Positions 7,436 through 17,247 are shown, counted from the first letter of the stretch. The stretch is DNA of 40,059 bases from an uncultured Prevotellaceae bacterium (GCA_947176895.1 CAMWSK010000021.1:1-40059), one strand, 5' to 3'. The notes: generated by a model from the letters alone, not told the origin. Numbers and translations are program-made.

Positions 7436-9631
7436 TTATTTCACAGGAACAATCTCGAAGATGAGTTGTTCTTCCTGGCTGTTGCCGATGTGGTTGCCGT
7501 CAAGGCTCCAGAACTTCTTGCCGGCATCTCCGCCACATTGGATGCTGTATTTGCCGTCCTGCTTGGTGAGCGTGAAGGTGTGCCATTGGGCATCGTAGGG
7601 GTTGCTGGTCTTGCTGGCCCAGAAGGTGCCGCGCTCGTTGATGTAGCGTCCGTCCTGCTTGTTGGTGATTTTATAGCGGCCGGTCTTGGGTTCCTGCTCG
7701 ATGAGCCATTGTTGGCGCTGGGGATTGATGACGTCGCGGTCTTTCACGAACTCGGGACGGTCGCCTGTGCGGTCGGCCTGTGCCTGTGCGTCGGTGAGGT
7801 AGAGGCCGTTGACCTTGATGAAGTACTCTCCGTCGGCTATGCTCTGCACGGGGAAGATATCGCTGCCATAGGTATACCGCTTGCGGTAATCTTTTATCAG
7901 GGTGTTCACTTTTTCTTCCACCCACGGGGTGATGACGTCGCCGCTCACCACGGGCTTGGCTTTCACGATGCTGCCCTCATAGTCGCGGCTGGTGATGGCT
8001 TTCTGGGCTTGTGTGGCCTTGAGGTAGGCCTTGTATTGGCCGATGAAGGCGATACTGTCGAAGTCGTCCAGGCTGTTTTGCATGTTTAGTGCCAGGTTTC
8101 CGCGTTGGCCTAACAAGCTCCAGCTCTCCACCCAAGGTTTGATTTCGCGCAACATCTCGGGATGGTTCACGCTGTCGGCCAACAGTTGGGCGGCATATTG
8201 CTGCATCATGGCGAAATAGATGCCGCGGTTGTCGTCATTGTTTGCGCTGGCAAAGATGGCGGATTCGCCCTTGCGGCGCAGGCCGTGCCCGGTCTTGCCC
8301 AGGTCGATGTTGTCGGCACAGAAGAACTCGAAGCTGCGCTTTGCGGTGGGCATGAGTGCATCCATGGCCCGCTCCCATGATTTCTCGCTGTCATACTTGG
8401 GCATGTTCCATGTGTAGTCGGCGATGCTGTAGAGGCTCACCTTGGATGCTTCGGCATATTCCATGGGGTTGCTGCAGAAGCCGCTCACCATGTCGGCGAT
8501 GTCCAGTCCGTTGCCATAGGTCTTTCCCATCAGCAGGCGGCTTTGGCAGTAGTCGTTCACGGGATAGTTGAGCCAGATGAAGGCTTTGCGCTTGATCTGG
8601 CCGTTGATCCACTCCATGTCATCGGCCTCAATCATGTCCACCACCGAGTTTCCCGTCCACATGATGCGCACCTCGGGGTACATTTGTGTGCCCAGGGTGT
8701 TCAGATAGTCGCCGTGGCTCCAGCCCTTGTTGTATTGTGAGGGACACATGATAAGAGGCTCCACATCGTGATGCTTTCGCACAAACACGTCGGTCAGGTA
8801 GTTCAGCAGACCGGCCTGCTTCTCACCTCTTGCTCCCTCGCCCCAAACGTCGTCGAAGAAGACAGCGAAGGAACGGATGCCCAGGTCGTACATCTTCTCT
8901 AATTTGTTGGCCACGTTCACCGAGTCCTCCAAGCACCATTTGATGTCGCCGGCGGGGTGGATGGCCCAAACGAACTTCACCTTGTTGCGGTGGGCTGCGT
9001 CCACCAGTTCTTTCAGGCGGGCAGCCTCCTTCTTAGGATAGGGCTCGCGCCAACGGGCGCGGTGATAGGGGTCGTCCTTGGGACCGAAGACATAGGTGTT
9101 CATCTTGGTCTTGCCGTAGAAGTCGAACTGGCGCAGACGGTCCTCATGGCTCCAGGGGTTGCCATAGAAGCCCTCGATGACACCGCGGCATTCCACCGAG
9201 GGGAAGTCGGTTATCTCCACCAGAGGCAGTCGGCCGGCATTGAGCATCTGCAACAGGCTCTGCACGCCGTAGAACGTACCGCTCTCGTCCGCGCCGGCAA
9301 TCACTATTTCGTTGGGCGTAATCTTCAGGTAATAGCCCTCGGCTTTTTCGGGAATCAGTTTCTTGTAGGCCTTCACGGCTTTGTCGCCGCGCTCGCCGAT
9401 AATCAGCTTCAGACCGCCTTTGTTGACGAATTGGAAGGGGCCTTGTTTCAGTGCGGCCACGGCATCTTGGTCGGCCGTCTGATAGCCCACCAGGGTTATG
9501 GGTTGGCTCACGGACAACTCTCCTCTGGTCCATTTCAAGTCTTGAGGCTCGGGGGTGAGCAACTGGCCAAAGGCCGATGCGCTGAAAGCGGCGGTCAGGA
9601 ACAGGGTTAGTAAGGGTTTGAGGATGTTCAT
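7436..9631 (-). CDS. GH84 beta-N-acetylglucosaminidase (hyaluronidase/O-GlcNAcase family)
   Basis: The 731-aa protein is a secreted glycoside hydrolase of family 84, which cleaves terminal beta-GlcNAc by substrate-assisted catalysis. After a signal peptide (about 1-22) come an N-terminal GH20b-like domain (about 25-140) and the catalytic barrel beginning RGVIEGFYGNPWS. The catalytic pair is Asp260-Asp261 in FAVFFDDVWGEG. A C-terminal region (about 605-731, ADGEYFIKVNGLYL ... DGRYINERGTFW) looks like a ricin-type beta-trefoil carbohydrate-binding module. It probably acts on host mucin or glycosaminoglycans at the cell surface or in the periplasm. It stands alone, separated from the CoA transferase gene upstream by a terminator. 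Confidence 0.92.
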   Translation of the reverse strand: MNILKPLLTLFLTAAFSASAFGQLLTPEPQDLKWTRGELSVSQPITLVGYQTADQDAVAALKQGPFQFVNKGGLKLIIGERGDKAVKAYKKLIPEKAEGYYLKITPNEIVIAGADESGTFYGVQSLLQMLNAGRLPLVEITDFPSVECRGVIEGFYGNPWSHEDRLRQFDFYGKTKMNTYVFGPKDDPYHRARWREPYPKKEAARLKELVDAAHRNKVKFVWAIHPAGDIKWCLEDSVNVANKLEKMYDLGIRSFAVFFDDVWGEGARGEKQAGLLNYLTDVFVRKHHDVEPLIMCPSQYNKGWSHGDYLNTLGTQMYPEVRIMWTGNSVVDMIEADDMEWINGQIKRKAFIWLNYPVNDYCQSRLLMGKTYGNGLDIADMVSGFCSNPMEYAEASKVSLYSIADYTWNMPKYDSEKSWERAMDALMPTAKRSFEFFCADNIDLGKTGHGLRRKGESAIFASANNDDNRGIYFAMMQQYAAQLLADSVNHPEMLREIKPWVESWSLLGQRGNLALNMQNSLDDFDSIAFIGQYKAYLKATQAQKAITSRDYEGSIVKAKPVVSGDVITPWVEEKVNTLIKDYRKRYTYGSDIFPVQSIADGEYFIKVNGLYLTDAQAQADRTGDRPEFVKDRDVINPQRQQWLIEQEPKTGRYKITNKQDGRYINERGTFWASKTSNPYDAQWHTFTLTKQDGKYSIQCGGDAGKKFWSLDGNHIGNSQEEQLIFEIVPVK

Positions 9632-9680
9632 ACGCTCAGGTTTTAGATTTGATGAGTTATGTTTTTTTGTAAAAAGAGAA

Positions 9681-9713
9681 GGAATAACATCCCAACTTTG
9701 TGGGTGTTATTCC
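9681..9713 (-). terminator. Terminator between CoA-transferase and GH84 genes
   Basis: GGAATAACA (9681-9689) pairs with TGTTATTCC (9705-9713), extended inward by CCCA/TGGG. A T-rich tract follows on the minus strand. It lies 17 nt past the CoA-transferase stop codon, so the GH84 gene is likely transcribed separately. Confidence 0.8.
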
Positions 9714-9730
9714 TTTTATGCTGGCAGGTA

Positions 9731-11242
9731 TCACTTGATATACTCGGCCCAGTCGGTCAGACGCATGTCACCCTTGCGCTGCAGCGTGTCGTGCATGGCA
9801 AAGGCTGCGCTGAGCACGTGATGGGTGTGGCCGCCGCGCTTGGCTGCCATGTCCAGATAGTCCTGAAGCAGGGGACGGTAGTCGGGATGGGCCACCTTGA
9901 TGAGTTCGGCGGCTTTCTGCATATCGCTCTTGTGGCGCAGGTCGGCCACGCCGTATTCTGTGATCACGGCATCCACAAAGTGGTTGGTGTGGTCGATGTG
10001 ACTGGCGAAGGGAACGATGCTGGAGATGGTACCGCCCTTGGTGGTAGAACCGCAGGTGAAAATGCTGAGGTAGGAGTTGTTGGTGAAGTCGGCGCTTCCT
10101 CCGATACCGTTCATTATGCGGGTACCGCAAATCTTTGTACTGTTCACGTGGCCGTAGAGGTCAACCTCGATGGCTGTGTTCAGCGAGCAGACGCCGATGC
10201 GTGCGATTACCTCGGGATTGTTGCTGATTTCAGAGGGGCGGAGCACCAGCTTGTCGGCAAAGAAATCGAAATCATCATAGATGCCGCACAGACATTCGTT
10301 GGTCACGGTGAGCGAGCAGGCACTGGCACTGAGCACACGTCCGTCGCGAATCAGCTGCACGGGAGCATCTTGCAGCACTTCGGTGTAGATGTTGAAGTTG
10401 GGAACTTCGGGACACTGGCCCAAGGCACCCAGCACGGCATTGGCACCGCTGCCCACACCGCTCTGCAGGTTGAGGAAGGTGGGAGGGATAAGTCCTTGGC
10501 GCATGTTACCGAGCAGGAAGTCGGCCACGTTCTGTCCGATTTGGGTGGTGATGGGGTCGGCATCCTTGAAAGCACGGGCCTCGTCGGGCACATCACATTC
10601 GATTACGCCCACGATGCGGTCGGCATCCACCTCCACGTATGGCTTGCCGATGCGGTCGCCGGCCTTGAGGATGGGCACGGGTGTGCGGAAGGGGTGGTCC
10701 TGCAACTCGTACACATCATGCAGTCCCTTGCTCTTGGGGCTGTGGAAGGCATTCAGCTCGATGATGATACCCTCGGTGGCCAGGCGGCAGATGGTGGGGC
10801 TGATGCCTCCGGCAGCCGTCAGATAGATGTGTGCCTTGTTGCCCACACGCTCGATGGCGCAGGCCTCGATGATGGCCCAGTGTACCTGTCCCAGATAACC
10901 CTGGCGAATCTGGGTGGCCATGTTCGAGAGGTTCAGGTCGCTATAGTTAACCTCGTTGGCATTGACGTGTTTGCGAAAATCGCCGTTGGTGGTGTAGGGA
11001 GCGCGGAAGTCAAGGGCCTGGGCGTTGGACAATGCGCCGTCGCCGCTTTGCCCCGTGCTGGCACCCGTGAACACGCTCACCTTGAAGGGTCTGCCTGCCG
11101 CATGCTCGGCCTCGGCCTTCTTGGCTAATTCTGCTGTGGTGCATTTGGCTGTTCCGGCGGGGGTGAAGCCGCTCAATCCAATGGTTTGTCCGTTTTGAAT
11201 GAGGGCAGCTGCGTCAGCTGCTGAGATTCTATTAAATTCCAT
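9731..11242 (-). CDS. Acetyl-CoA hydrolase/transferase family (succinate/acetate CoA-transferase)
   Basis: The 503-aa cytoplasmic enzyme belongs to the Cat1/AarC/ScpC-type family that moves CoA between acetyl-, succinyl- or propionyl-CoA and the free acid. Recognisable blocks are GLSGFTPAGTAK near the N-terminus, FNIYTEVLQD (Glu288, at the position of the family's catalytic glutamate), NTAIEVDLYGHVNST and NGIGGSADFTNNSYLSIF. In Bacteroidales it fits succinate/propionate/acetate fermentation, but the exact acceptor cannot be read from sequence. ATG at 11242 is chosen because the upstream in-frame extension lies in the AT-rich promoter. A -7 box is at 11274-11281. Confidence 0.88.
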   Translation of the reverse strand: MEFNRISAADAAALIQNGQTIGLSGFTPAGTAKCTTAELAKKAEAEHAAGRPFKVSVFTGASTGQSGDGALSNAQALDFRAPYTTNGDFRKHVNANEVNYSDLNLSNMATQIRQGYLGQVHWAIIEACAIERVGNKAHIYLTAAGGISPTICRLATEGIIIELNAFHSPKSKGLHDVYELQDHPFRTPVPILKAGDRIGKPYVEVDADRIVGVIECDVPDEARAFKDADPITTQIGQNVADFLLGNMRQGLIPPTFLNLQSGVGSGANAVLGALGQCPEVPNFNIYTEVLQDAPVQLIRDGRVLSASACSLTVTNECLCGIYDDFDFFADKLVLRPSEISNNPEVIARIGVCSLNTAIEVDLYGHVNSTKICGTRIMNGIGGSADFTNNSYLSIFTCGSTTKGGTISSIVPFASHIDHTNHFVDAVITEYGVADLRHKSDMQKAAELIKVAHPDYRPLLQDYLDMAAKRGGHTHHVLSAAFAMHDTLQRKGDMRLTDWAEYIK

Positions 11243-11273
11243 GATAATAGTAATAATTAGTTGTAATTTTGCG

Positions 11274-11281
11274 CAAATATA
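11274..11281 (-). promoter_or_regulatory. -7 box of the CoA-transferase gene
   Basis: Minus-strand TATATTTG fits TAnnTTTG about 32 nt upstream of the start codon. The -33 box is not clear. Confidence 0.45.
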
Positions 11282-11439
11282 CAAATAAAATTGATAAAAG
11301 AGGAAAAAACCTGCTTATCAACTGAAAAGCCGGTGTCTTTTGCCGTTTTGCAGGCGGTGAATCCCGACTCGTCCGCTGCAAATCCCCCTACCGGAAAGAG
11401 TTGCCGTGGTTTTTTCAAAAGGTTTTGTTTATGGTGCTC

Positions 11440-11541
11440 CAAAAGCATGTGAATGTTTTGGGCAAAACATGTTCATCTTTTTCAGAAACATGTTCATGTT
11501 TTTTAAAAACGTGTTCATGTTTTTCAAGAGCGTCTTGGTGT
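11440..11541. repeat. Palindromic repeat array B
   Basis: About five tandem units of 19-22 bp occur here, including AAAACATGTTCATCTTTT, AGAAACATGTTCATGTTTT and AAAACGTGTTCATGTTTT; the outer two units are degenerate. Symmetry is AAAACATG / CATGTTTT around a 2-nt centre. The array lies between the divergent CoA-transferase and miaB genes. The rest of this roughly 500-bp intergenic stretch holds only the two promoters. Confidence 0.85.
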
Positions 11542-11687
11542 TAACTATTTCCTTGATGCGCGGTTCCTTTTTGTGCATCGCCTTCCGATTCCTATTTTGC
11601 CTTGCAGAAAAACACCGGAGTTCGGATTTAACACCCGGCAAAACGGGAATTAAGTTTATTTAACGCAAAAACCGCATAAAAAAGTTG

Positions 11688-11695
11688 TATCTTTG
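11688..11695 (+). promoter_or_regulatory. -7 box of the miaB operon
   Basis: TATCTTTG fits the TAnnTTTG consensus 45 nt upstream of the miaB ATG. Transcription would start around 11702 and could run through folK. Confidence 0.55.
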
Positions 11696-11739
11696 CACTC
11701 GCATATTTTGTGCCTAAAATAAATAAGTACGCAAACAGA

Positions 11740-13071
11740 ATGAAGAAACTGCTGATAGAAACCTACGGATGCCAAATGAACGTTGCTGACAGCGAGGTGG
11801 TGGCTTCGGTAATGGGAATGGCAGGATATGAGACATGTGAGGACATACAACAGGCCGATGCCGTGTTTCTGAACACCTGTTCGGTGCGCGACAATGCCGA
11901 ACAGAAGATTCTCAGCCGCATCGAGTTTCTCCACAGCTTGCAGCGCAAGCGTGACAAGAAACTGATTATCGGCATCCTGGGTTGCATGGCCGAGCGTGTG
12001 AAGGAAAGACTGATAGAGGAATATGGCGTGGACATCGTGGCCGGCCCCGATGCTTACATGGCTTTGCCCGACCTGGTGGCCCAAGTGGAAGCAGGGCAGA
12101 AGGCCATCAACGTGGAATTGTCTCTGAGCGAGACATACGGCGATGTGGTCCCTCAGCGCCTCGGCGTCCAGCGCATCAGCGGTTTCGTGAGCATCATGCG
12201 CGGCTGCAACAATTTCTGCCATTATTGCATAGTGCCTTACACCCGGGGCAGAGAGCGAAGCCGCGATGTGGAGAGCATCTTGCGTGAAGCCACGGACTTG
12301 CGCGACAGGGGATTCAAGGAGGTCACCCTCCTGGGGCAGAATGTGAACAGCTATCATGGAGCCGATGCAGACGGAAAGGCTGTGGACTTCCCACAGTTGC
12401 TTCGCCTGGTGGCGCGTGCAGTGCCCGAGATGCGTGTGCGTTTCACCACCAGCCATCCCAAGGATATGAGTGATGACACCTTGCGCGTTATTGCCGAGGA
12501 ACCCAATGTGTGCAAGCATATTCATCTGCCTGTGCAGAGCGGGAGCAACGAGGTGCTGAAGCGCATGAACCGCAAGTACACCCGTGAGTGGTATCTGGAG
12601 CGTGTGGCGGCCATTCGCCGTATCGTGCCCGATTGCGGGCTGAGTACCGACATCTTCTCGGGTTATTGCGGCGAGACCGAGGAAGACCATCGGATGAGCC
12701 TGTCGCTGATGCGCGAGTGCCGGTATGACAGCGCTTTCATGTTCAAATACAGCGAGCGTCCGGGAACATATGCCAGCAAGCACCTGCCCGATGACATTCC
12801 CGAAGAAACAAAGGTGCGTCGCCTGAACGAACTGATTGCCTTGCAGAATGAACTTAGCGCCCGATGCAATCAGAATTGCGTGGGCAAGGAGTATGAGATC
12901 CTGATTGAAGGCGTGAGCAAGCGGTCGAAGGAGCAGCTCTTCGGCCGTACGGAACAGAACAAGGTGGTCATTATTGACCGGGCCGGTCATCACGTTGGTG
13001 ACCGGGTGTGGGTGAGAGTGACCGAAAGCAGCAGTGCAACCCTTAAAGGAACAGTTGTAGAACATGTCTAA
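11740..13071 (+). CDS. miaB: tRNA-2-methylthio-N6-isopentenyladenosine synthase
   Basis: This radical-SAM methylthiotransferase converts i6A37 to ms2i6A37 in tRNAs reading UNN codons. The 443-aa product has the auxiliary cluster cysteines Cys11, Cys47 and Cys82, and the radical-SAM CxxxCxxC motif at Cys156, 160 and 163 (MRGCNNFCHYCIVPYTRGRE). It ends in a TRAM-like domain. ATG at 11740 (MKKLLIETYGCQMN) matches the family start; the upstream GTG at 11710 would add ten unrelated residues. Its stop codon overlaps the ftsX start by 8 nt. Confidence 0.96.
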   Translation: MKKLLIETYGCQMNVADSEVVASVMGMAGYETCEDIQQADAVFLNTCSVRDNAEQKILSRIEFLHSLQRKRDKKLIIGILGCMAERVKERLIEEYGVDIVAGPDAYMALPDLVAQVEAGQKAINVELSLSETYGDVVPQRLGVQRISGFVSIMRGCNNFCHYCIVPYTRGRERSRDVESILREATDLRDRGFKEVTLLGQNVNSYHGADADGKAVDFPQLLRLVARAVPEMRVRFTTSHPKDMSDDTLRVIAEEPNVCKHIHLPVQSGSNEVLKRMNRKYTREWYLERVAAIRRIVPDCGLSTDIFSGYCGETEEDHRMSLSLMRECRYDSAFMFKYSERPGTYASKHLPDDIPEETKVRRLNELIALQNELSARCNQNCVGKEYEILIEGVSKRSKEQLFGRTEQNKVVIIDRAGHHVGDRVWVRVTESSSATLKGTVVEHV

Positions 13072-13936
13072 AAAGAAGCGTTTATATTCGTTGCAGTGGC
13101 AGGCGCTTACCAGCACCATCAGCACTACCTTTGTCCTCATCCTGCTTGGACTCACTATTTTATGTATGCTCTTCGCCAATCGTGTGAGCGAGAATGTTCG
13201 TCAAAGTTTCGCCGTAACCACTATTCTGAGTGACGGGATGACTGATAGCACAGCCCAACTTCTTCAGCAGGAATTGCAAGCCAACGTGTGGATTAAAGAT
13301 GTGGTGTTTGTGAGTGCGGAGGATGTGTTGAGGGAGCAGACGGAAGCCATGGGCCTTGACCCTTCGGAATTTTTGGATGGCATCAATCCCTACCTTCCCA
13401 TGCTGGAATTGTATTTGCAGGCTGATTATGCCTGCCCCGACAGCCTTTTGTGGATCAGCAAGGAGTTGAAAAGCCTTCCGCAGATTATGGATGTCGTGTA
13501 TCAAAAGGATATTGTGGAGCGGTTGAATGCCAATCTGCATAAGTTCAGTTATATTTTCCTGGCCATCTCTTTGGCTTTGGCACTGATAACCATCGTGCTT
13601 ATCAACAATACCGTTCGGTTGAGTGTCTACTCTCGCCGTTTCGTTATCCACACGATGAGGCTTGTGGGTGCCAGCTGGGGTTTTATCCGTCGCCCCTTCA
13701 TGCGCCGCTCTTTGTGTATAGGACTGATCGCAGGTGTGCTGGCAGACGGAGTGTTGGCAGGCATTATGGTTTACTTCTATAAATTTGATGCCGAGACAGC
13801 CGCGCTTCTGACTAAACAAGACTTGGTGTTTACGGGTGTATGTGTGCTGGGATGCGGCCTGTTGCTGACATCGGCCTGTACATTCTATAGTGTGAGTCAT
13901 TTCCTGAGTATGCGAGAGGGTGATTTGTATGAATAG
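13064..13936 (+). CDS. ftsX: Cell-division ABC permease FtsX
   Basis: The 290-aa inner-membrane protein matches FtsX, the partner of the ATPase FtsE, which controls septal peptidoglycan hydrolysis. There is one TM near residues 18-40, a periplasmic domain (about 45-165, containing WIKDVVFVSAEDVLREQ), then three C-terminal TM helices. The characteristic segment RRFVIHTMRLVGASWGFIRRPF lies between the first and second of these. No ftsE is in the window. It overlaps miaB, and the DUF3098 gene follows after 27 nt, an arrangement typical of Bacteroidales. Confidence 0.9.
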   Translation: MSKKKRLYSLQWQALTSTISTTFVLILLGLTILCMLFANRVSENVRQSFAVTTILSDGMTDSTAQLLQQELQANVWIKDVVFVSAEDVLREQTEAMGLDPSEFLDGINPYLPMLELYLQADYACPDSLLWISKELKSLPQIMDVVYQKDIVERLNANLHKFSYIFLAISLALALITIVLINNTVRLSVYSRRFVIHTMRLVGASWGFIRRPFMRRSLCIGLIAGVLADGVLAGIMVYFYKFDAETAALLTKQDLVFTGVCVLGCGLLLTSACTFYSVSHFLSMREGDLYE

Positions 13937-13963
13937 ACGCAGACAAACTATAAACGATCATAG

Positions 13964-14215
13964 ATGAAAAATTTTGCTTTCGACAAGACGAACTACATCC
14001 TTATTGCCGTGGGTGTGTTGGTGGTTATTCTGGGTTTCTTCCTGATGTCGGGCGATGGCACGACGCTGAATGGCTTCAATGCCGATATCTTCAGTGTCCG
14101 CCGTATTCGGGTGGCTCCCGTGGTATGTTTCATAGGTTTTGCTTCCATGATTTATGGCATCATGCACAAGCCCAAGGATACAGAGAACGTTAAGGATGGG
14201 GAGGTCCGGGAATGA
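13964..14215 (+). CDS. DUF3098 small membrane protein
   Basis: This 83-aa protein has two TM helices (about 10-28 and 49-67) and the family-typical segment [17 protein letters not shown]. Function is unknown. In Bacteroidetes it sits between ftsX and uppP, as here, and its stop overlaps the uppP start (ATGA), implying translational coupling. A role near the envelope or division machinery is only suggested by position. Confidence 0.85.
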   Translation: MKNFAFDKTNYILIAVGVLVVILGFFLMSGDGTTLNGFNADIFSVRRIRVAPVVCFIGFASMIYGIMHKPKDTENVKDGEVRE

Positions 14216-15009
14216 GCGGGTTGGAAGCCCTGGTGTTGGGTCTGATACAGGGCCTTACCGAGTATCTGCCTGTGAGCAGTAGCGGCCATCTGGCTATCGG
14301 CGCCCATTTGTTTGGCATTGACGGAGAAGAAAATCTTGCTTTCACGGTGGCTGTGCATGTGGCTACGGTGCTTAGCACTTTTGTGGTGCTCTGGAGCGAA
14401 ATCGTGTGGATTCTCAAGGGATTGTTCAAGTTTCAGATGAATAGTGAGACCCGTTATGCCCTGAATATCCTGGTCAGCATGATTCCTGTGGGTGTCGTGG
14501 GTCTGTTCTTTAAGGATTCCGTAGAGAAGATCTTCGGTTCGGGTCTGATGATTGTGGGCGTGATGTTACTGCTAACAGCAGCTTTGCTCACATTTTCCTA
14601 TTACGCCAAGCCCCGGCAGAAGGAGACCATTGGCATGAGGGACGCCTTCGTTATCGGCCTTGCCCAGGCGTGTGCCGTGATGCCGGGCCTGAGCCGGTCC
14701 GGCTCGACCATTGCCACGGGTTTGCTTTTGGGTAACAAGAAGGAGAAACTGGCCCAATTCTCTTTTCTCATGGTCATTCCCCCCATCTTGGGAGAGGCCT
14801 TGCTCGATGTGATGAAAGCGGTGAAGGGCGAGGAAGCCTTCGGAGGCATCGACACGTTGCCCTTGTGTATTGGCTTTGTGGCAGCTTTCGTCAGCGGTTG
14901 TCTGGCCTGCAAGTGGATGATAAATCTGGTGAAGAAGGGCAAACTCATCTATTTTGGCATCTATTGTGCCGTGGTGGGAACCATTCTCATCGCTTCGTCC
15001 CTGTTTTAG
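14212..15009 (+). CDS. uppP: Undecaprenyl-diphosphate phosphatase
   Basis: This polytopic membrane enzyme (BacA/UppP) dephosphorylates undecaprenyl pyrophosphate so the lipid carrier can be reused in peptidoglycan and glycan synthesis. It also gives bacitracin tolerance. The two family signatures are present: [14 protein letters not shown] near residues 19-32 and [13 protein letters not shown] near 161-173. The 265-aa length is normal. It is translationally coupled to the DUF3098 gene; truB follows after 38 nt. Confidence 0.96.
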   Translation: MSGLEALVLGLIQGLTEYLPVSSSGHLAIGAHLFGIDGEENLAFTVAVHVATVLSTFVVLWSEIVWILKGLFKFQMNSETRYALNILVSMIPVGVVGLFFKDSVEKIFGSGLMIVGVMLLLTAALLTFSYYAKPRQKETIGMRDAFVIGLAQACAVMPGLSRSGSTIATGLLLGNKKEKLAQFSFLMVIPPILGEALLDVMKAVKGEEAFGGIDTLPLCIGFVAAFVSGCLACKWMINLVKKGKLIYFGIYCAVVGTILIASSLF

Positions 15010-15047
15010 TTTTACTCATTATATAATAATATAGATAGCAGCAACGC

Positions 15048-15764
15048 ATGGATTTCGAGGCAGGGCAGATTCTCTATTTTGACAAGCCGCTCACTTGGAC
15101 GAGTTTCAATCTGGTGGCCAAGGTGCGTTGGCTCTTGTGTGGCTATCTGGGCGTGAAGAAACTGAAGGTGGGTCATGCGGGCACGCTCGATCCTTTGGCC
15201 ACGGGAGTGCTGATCGTGTGCACAGGTAAGGCCACCAAACAGATTGACCGGCTGCAGGCCGGGACCAAGGAGTATGTGGCCACGTTGCAGTTGGGACAGA
15301 CTACTCCCAGCTACGACCTGGAGACACAGGTAGACGCCACCTATCCTACCGAGCATATCACCCTCGACCTTATCCACCGGATTTTGCCCCGTTTCATGGG
15401 ACGTATCGAGCAGATACCTCCTGCTTTTTCTGCCGTAAAGATAGATGGCCATCGCGCCTATAACCTGGCCCGCAAGGGAGGGCATGAAGAGGTGGAGCGG
15501 ATACTTAAGCCCAAGGTGCTGGTGATTGATGAATTGGAGGCGGTTTCCTTTGATGCCCAATCCATGCAGTTGACTCTGCGTGTCGTGTGTTCCAAGGGCA
15601 CCTATATCCGTGCCTTGGCCCGCGATATCGGTCAGGCCTTGGGATCGGGGGCACACTTGACGGCTTTGCGCCGTACGCGTATCGGTGATGTGGGCATTGA
15701 CCAATGCCTCCGGATTGCCGATTTTGAACAAATTTTAGAAAAAAATAAAGATAACCGGATATGA
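15048..15764 (+). CDS. truB: tRNA pseudouridine-55 synthase
   Basis: The enzyme makes pseudouridine at position 55 in the T-loop of elongator tRNAs. The 238-aa protein carries the catalytic motif GHAGTLDPLATGVL with Asp48, then TKEYVATLQLGQTT and a late CSKGTYIRALARDIG block. It is near the short end of the family, with no obvious C-terminal PUA domain. It overlaps queA by 4 nt (ATGA), linking two tRNA-modification genes. Confidence 0.95.
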   Translation: MDFEAGQILYFDKPLTWTSFNLVAKVRWLLCGYLGVKKLKVGHAGTLDPLATGVLIVCTGKATKQIDRLQAGTKEYVATLQLGQTTPSYDLETQVDATYPTEHITLDLIHRILPRFMGRIEQIPPAFSAVKIDGHRAYNLARKGGHEEVERILKPKVLVIDELEAVSFDAQSMQLTLRVVCSKGTYIRALARDIGQALGSGAHLTALRRTRIGDVGIDQCLRIADFEQILEKNKDNRI

Positions 15765-16825
15765 AACTTTCACAATTCAAATTCAAGCTTCCCGAGGACC
15801 GCATTGCCCAGTATCCCACGCCCTATCGCGATGACTGCCGTCTGATGGTGGTTCACGCCAAGAGCGGTGTGATAGAGCATCGTGACCAGTTCTCGGATAT
15901 TCTGGAATACTTTAAAAAGGATGACGTGTTTGTGTTCAACGACACCAAGGTGTTTCCTGCCCGTCTCTATGGCAATAAGGAGAAGACGGGCGCCCGCATC
16001 GAGGTGTTCCTGCTTCGCGAACTGAATCCTGATGTGCGTCTGTGGGACGTGTTGGTCTCCCCTGCACGTAAGATTCGTATCGGCAATAAATTGTATTTCG
16101 GCGAGGATGACTCTATGGTGGCCGAGGTTATCGACAACACCACTTCGCGTGGCCGTACCCTCCGTTTCCTTTACGACGGTTCCCATGAGGAGTTCAAACG
16201 TGTGCTCTTCAGCATGGGGCAGGCTCCTCTGCCCCGTGAGATTATCAAGCGCGAGGCCGAGGCCGGCGATTTCGAGGATTTCCAAACCGTATTTGCCAGT
16301 CAGGAGGGAGCCGTTACGGCCCCCACGTCTTGCCTGCACTTCTCCAACCGTCTGCTCAAGCGTATGGAGATTAACGATATCCGTCTTGCCTATGTCACCA
16401 TGCATTGCGGCTTGGGCAACTTCCGGGAAATCGATGTCGAGGACCTCACCAAGCATAAGACCGACAGCGAGGAAATGCATGTCAACCGCGAGGCTTGCGA
16501 TATTGTGAACCATGCCAAGGAGAACGGCCATCGGGTGGTGGCCGTGGGTACCACCGTCCAGCGTGTGCTGGAGACGGCTGTCAGTGCCGATGGCCGTCTG
16601 AAAGAGTATGACGGATGGACCAACCGTTTCATCTTCCCTCCCTACGACTTCCATTTGGCCGACGCCATGGTGGCCAACTTCTACACCCCCATGAGCACCA
16701 TGCTGATGCTCACCAGTGCCTTCGGAGGCTACGACCGTGTGATGCGTGCCTATAAGGAGGCACTCAGCGACCAGCGCTACCGTTTCGGAACCTATGGCGA
16801 TGCCATGCTTATCCTGCAGGATTGA
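15761..16825 (+). CDS. queA: S-adenosylmethionine:tRNA ribosyltransferase-isomerase
   Basis: QueA transfers and isomerises the ribosyl group of SAM onto preQ1-tRNA to form epoxyqueuosine. The 354-aa sequence shows family blocks DDVFVFNDTKVFPARLYG, GQAPLPREIIKR, TAPTSCLHFSNRLL, THCGLGNF-like MHCGLGNF and the C-terminal NFYTPMSTMLMLTSAF. It is cytoplasmic. Its stop codon shares a base with the folK start (TGATG). Confidence 0.96.
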   Translation: MKLSQFKFKLPEDRIAQYPTPYRDDCRLMVVHAKSGVIEHRDQFSDILEYFKKDDVFVFNDTKVFPARLYGNKEKTGARIEVFLLRELNPDVRLWDVLVSPARKIRIGNKLYFGEDDSMVAEVIDNTTSRGRTLRFLYDGSHEEFKRVLFSMGQAPLPREIIKREAEAGDFEDFQTVFASQEGAVTAPTSCLHFSNRLLKRMEINDIRLAYVTMHCGLGNFREIDVEDLTKHKTDSEEMHVNREACDIVNHAKENGHRVVAVGTTVQRVLETAVSADGRLKEYDGWTNRFIFPPYDFHLADAMVANFYTPMSTMLMLTSAFGGYDRVMRAYKEALSDQRYRFGTYGDAMLILQD

Positions 16826-17247
16826 TGGCTGCCCTTCACAATCTCTATCTCAGCCTGGGCAGCAATCTGGGTGACCGCCATGCGCTCATCAGGCAGGCGA
16901 TAGCTCTGATTGACGAGCGGGTGGGGGTGGTCTATCGTGTCAGCAGTATGCACGAGACCGAGCCTTGGGGGTTTGAGAGTTCCCACAAGTTTCTCAATGC
17001 TTGTTGCCAGGTGCGCACGATGATGATGCCTCACCGCTGCCTGGAGGAGCTTCAGCGCATAGAGCGTGAGTTGGGGCGGGGGGAGAAAAGCCACGACGGA
17101 GTGTATCACGACAGAACCATAGACATCGATATGCTGATGTTTGATGACTTGGAACTGCATGATGCCGACCTGACACTTCCCCATCCCCACATGCACGAGC
17201 GCGATTTCGTGATGGTTCCCCTGCGGGAGATTCTGAATAAAGAGTAA
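16825..17247 (+). CDS. folK: 2-amino-4-hydroxy-6-hydroxymethyldihydropteridine pyrophosphokinase
   Basis: FolK passes pyrophosphate from ATP to 6-hydroxymethyl-7,8-dihydropterin in folate synthesis. The 140-aa protein has the expected YLSLGSNLGDR start, ETEPWGFESSHKFLNACC, LGRGEKSHDGVYHDRTIDIDM-type catalytic region (Asp-rich IDIDML) and the closing LPHPHMHERDFVMVPL. Length is slightly under the E. coli enzyme. It is the last gene of the miaB operon, ending at a hairpin terminator. Confidence 0.94.
   Translation: MAALHNLYLSLGSNLGDRHALIRQAIALIDERVGVVYRVSSMHETEPWGFESSHKFLNACCQVRTMMMPHRCLEELQRIERELGRGEKSHDGVYHDRTIDIDMLMFDDLELHDADLTLPHPHMHERDFVMVPLREILNKE

Noticed and set aside
11429..11641. Minus-strand 70-aa frame with KNMNTF repeats
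   Set aside because: The heptad-like repeats are a by-product of the roughly 21-22-bp DNA palindromes in array B.
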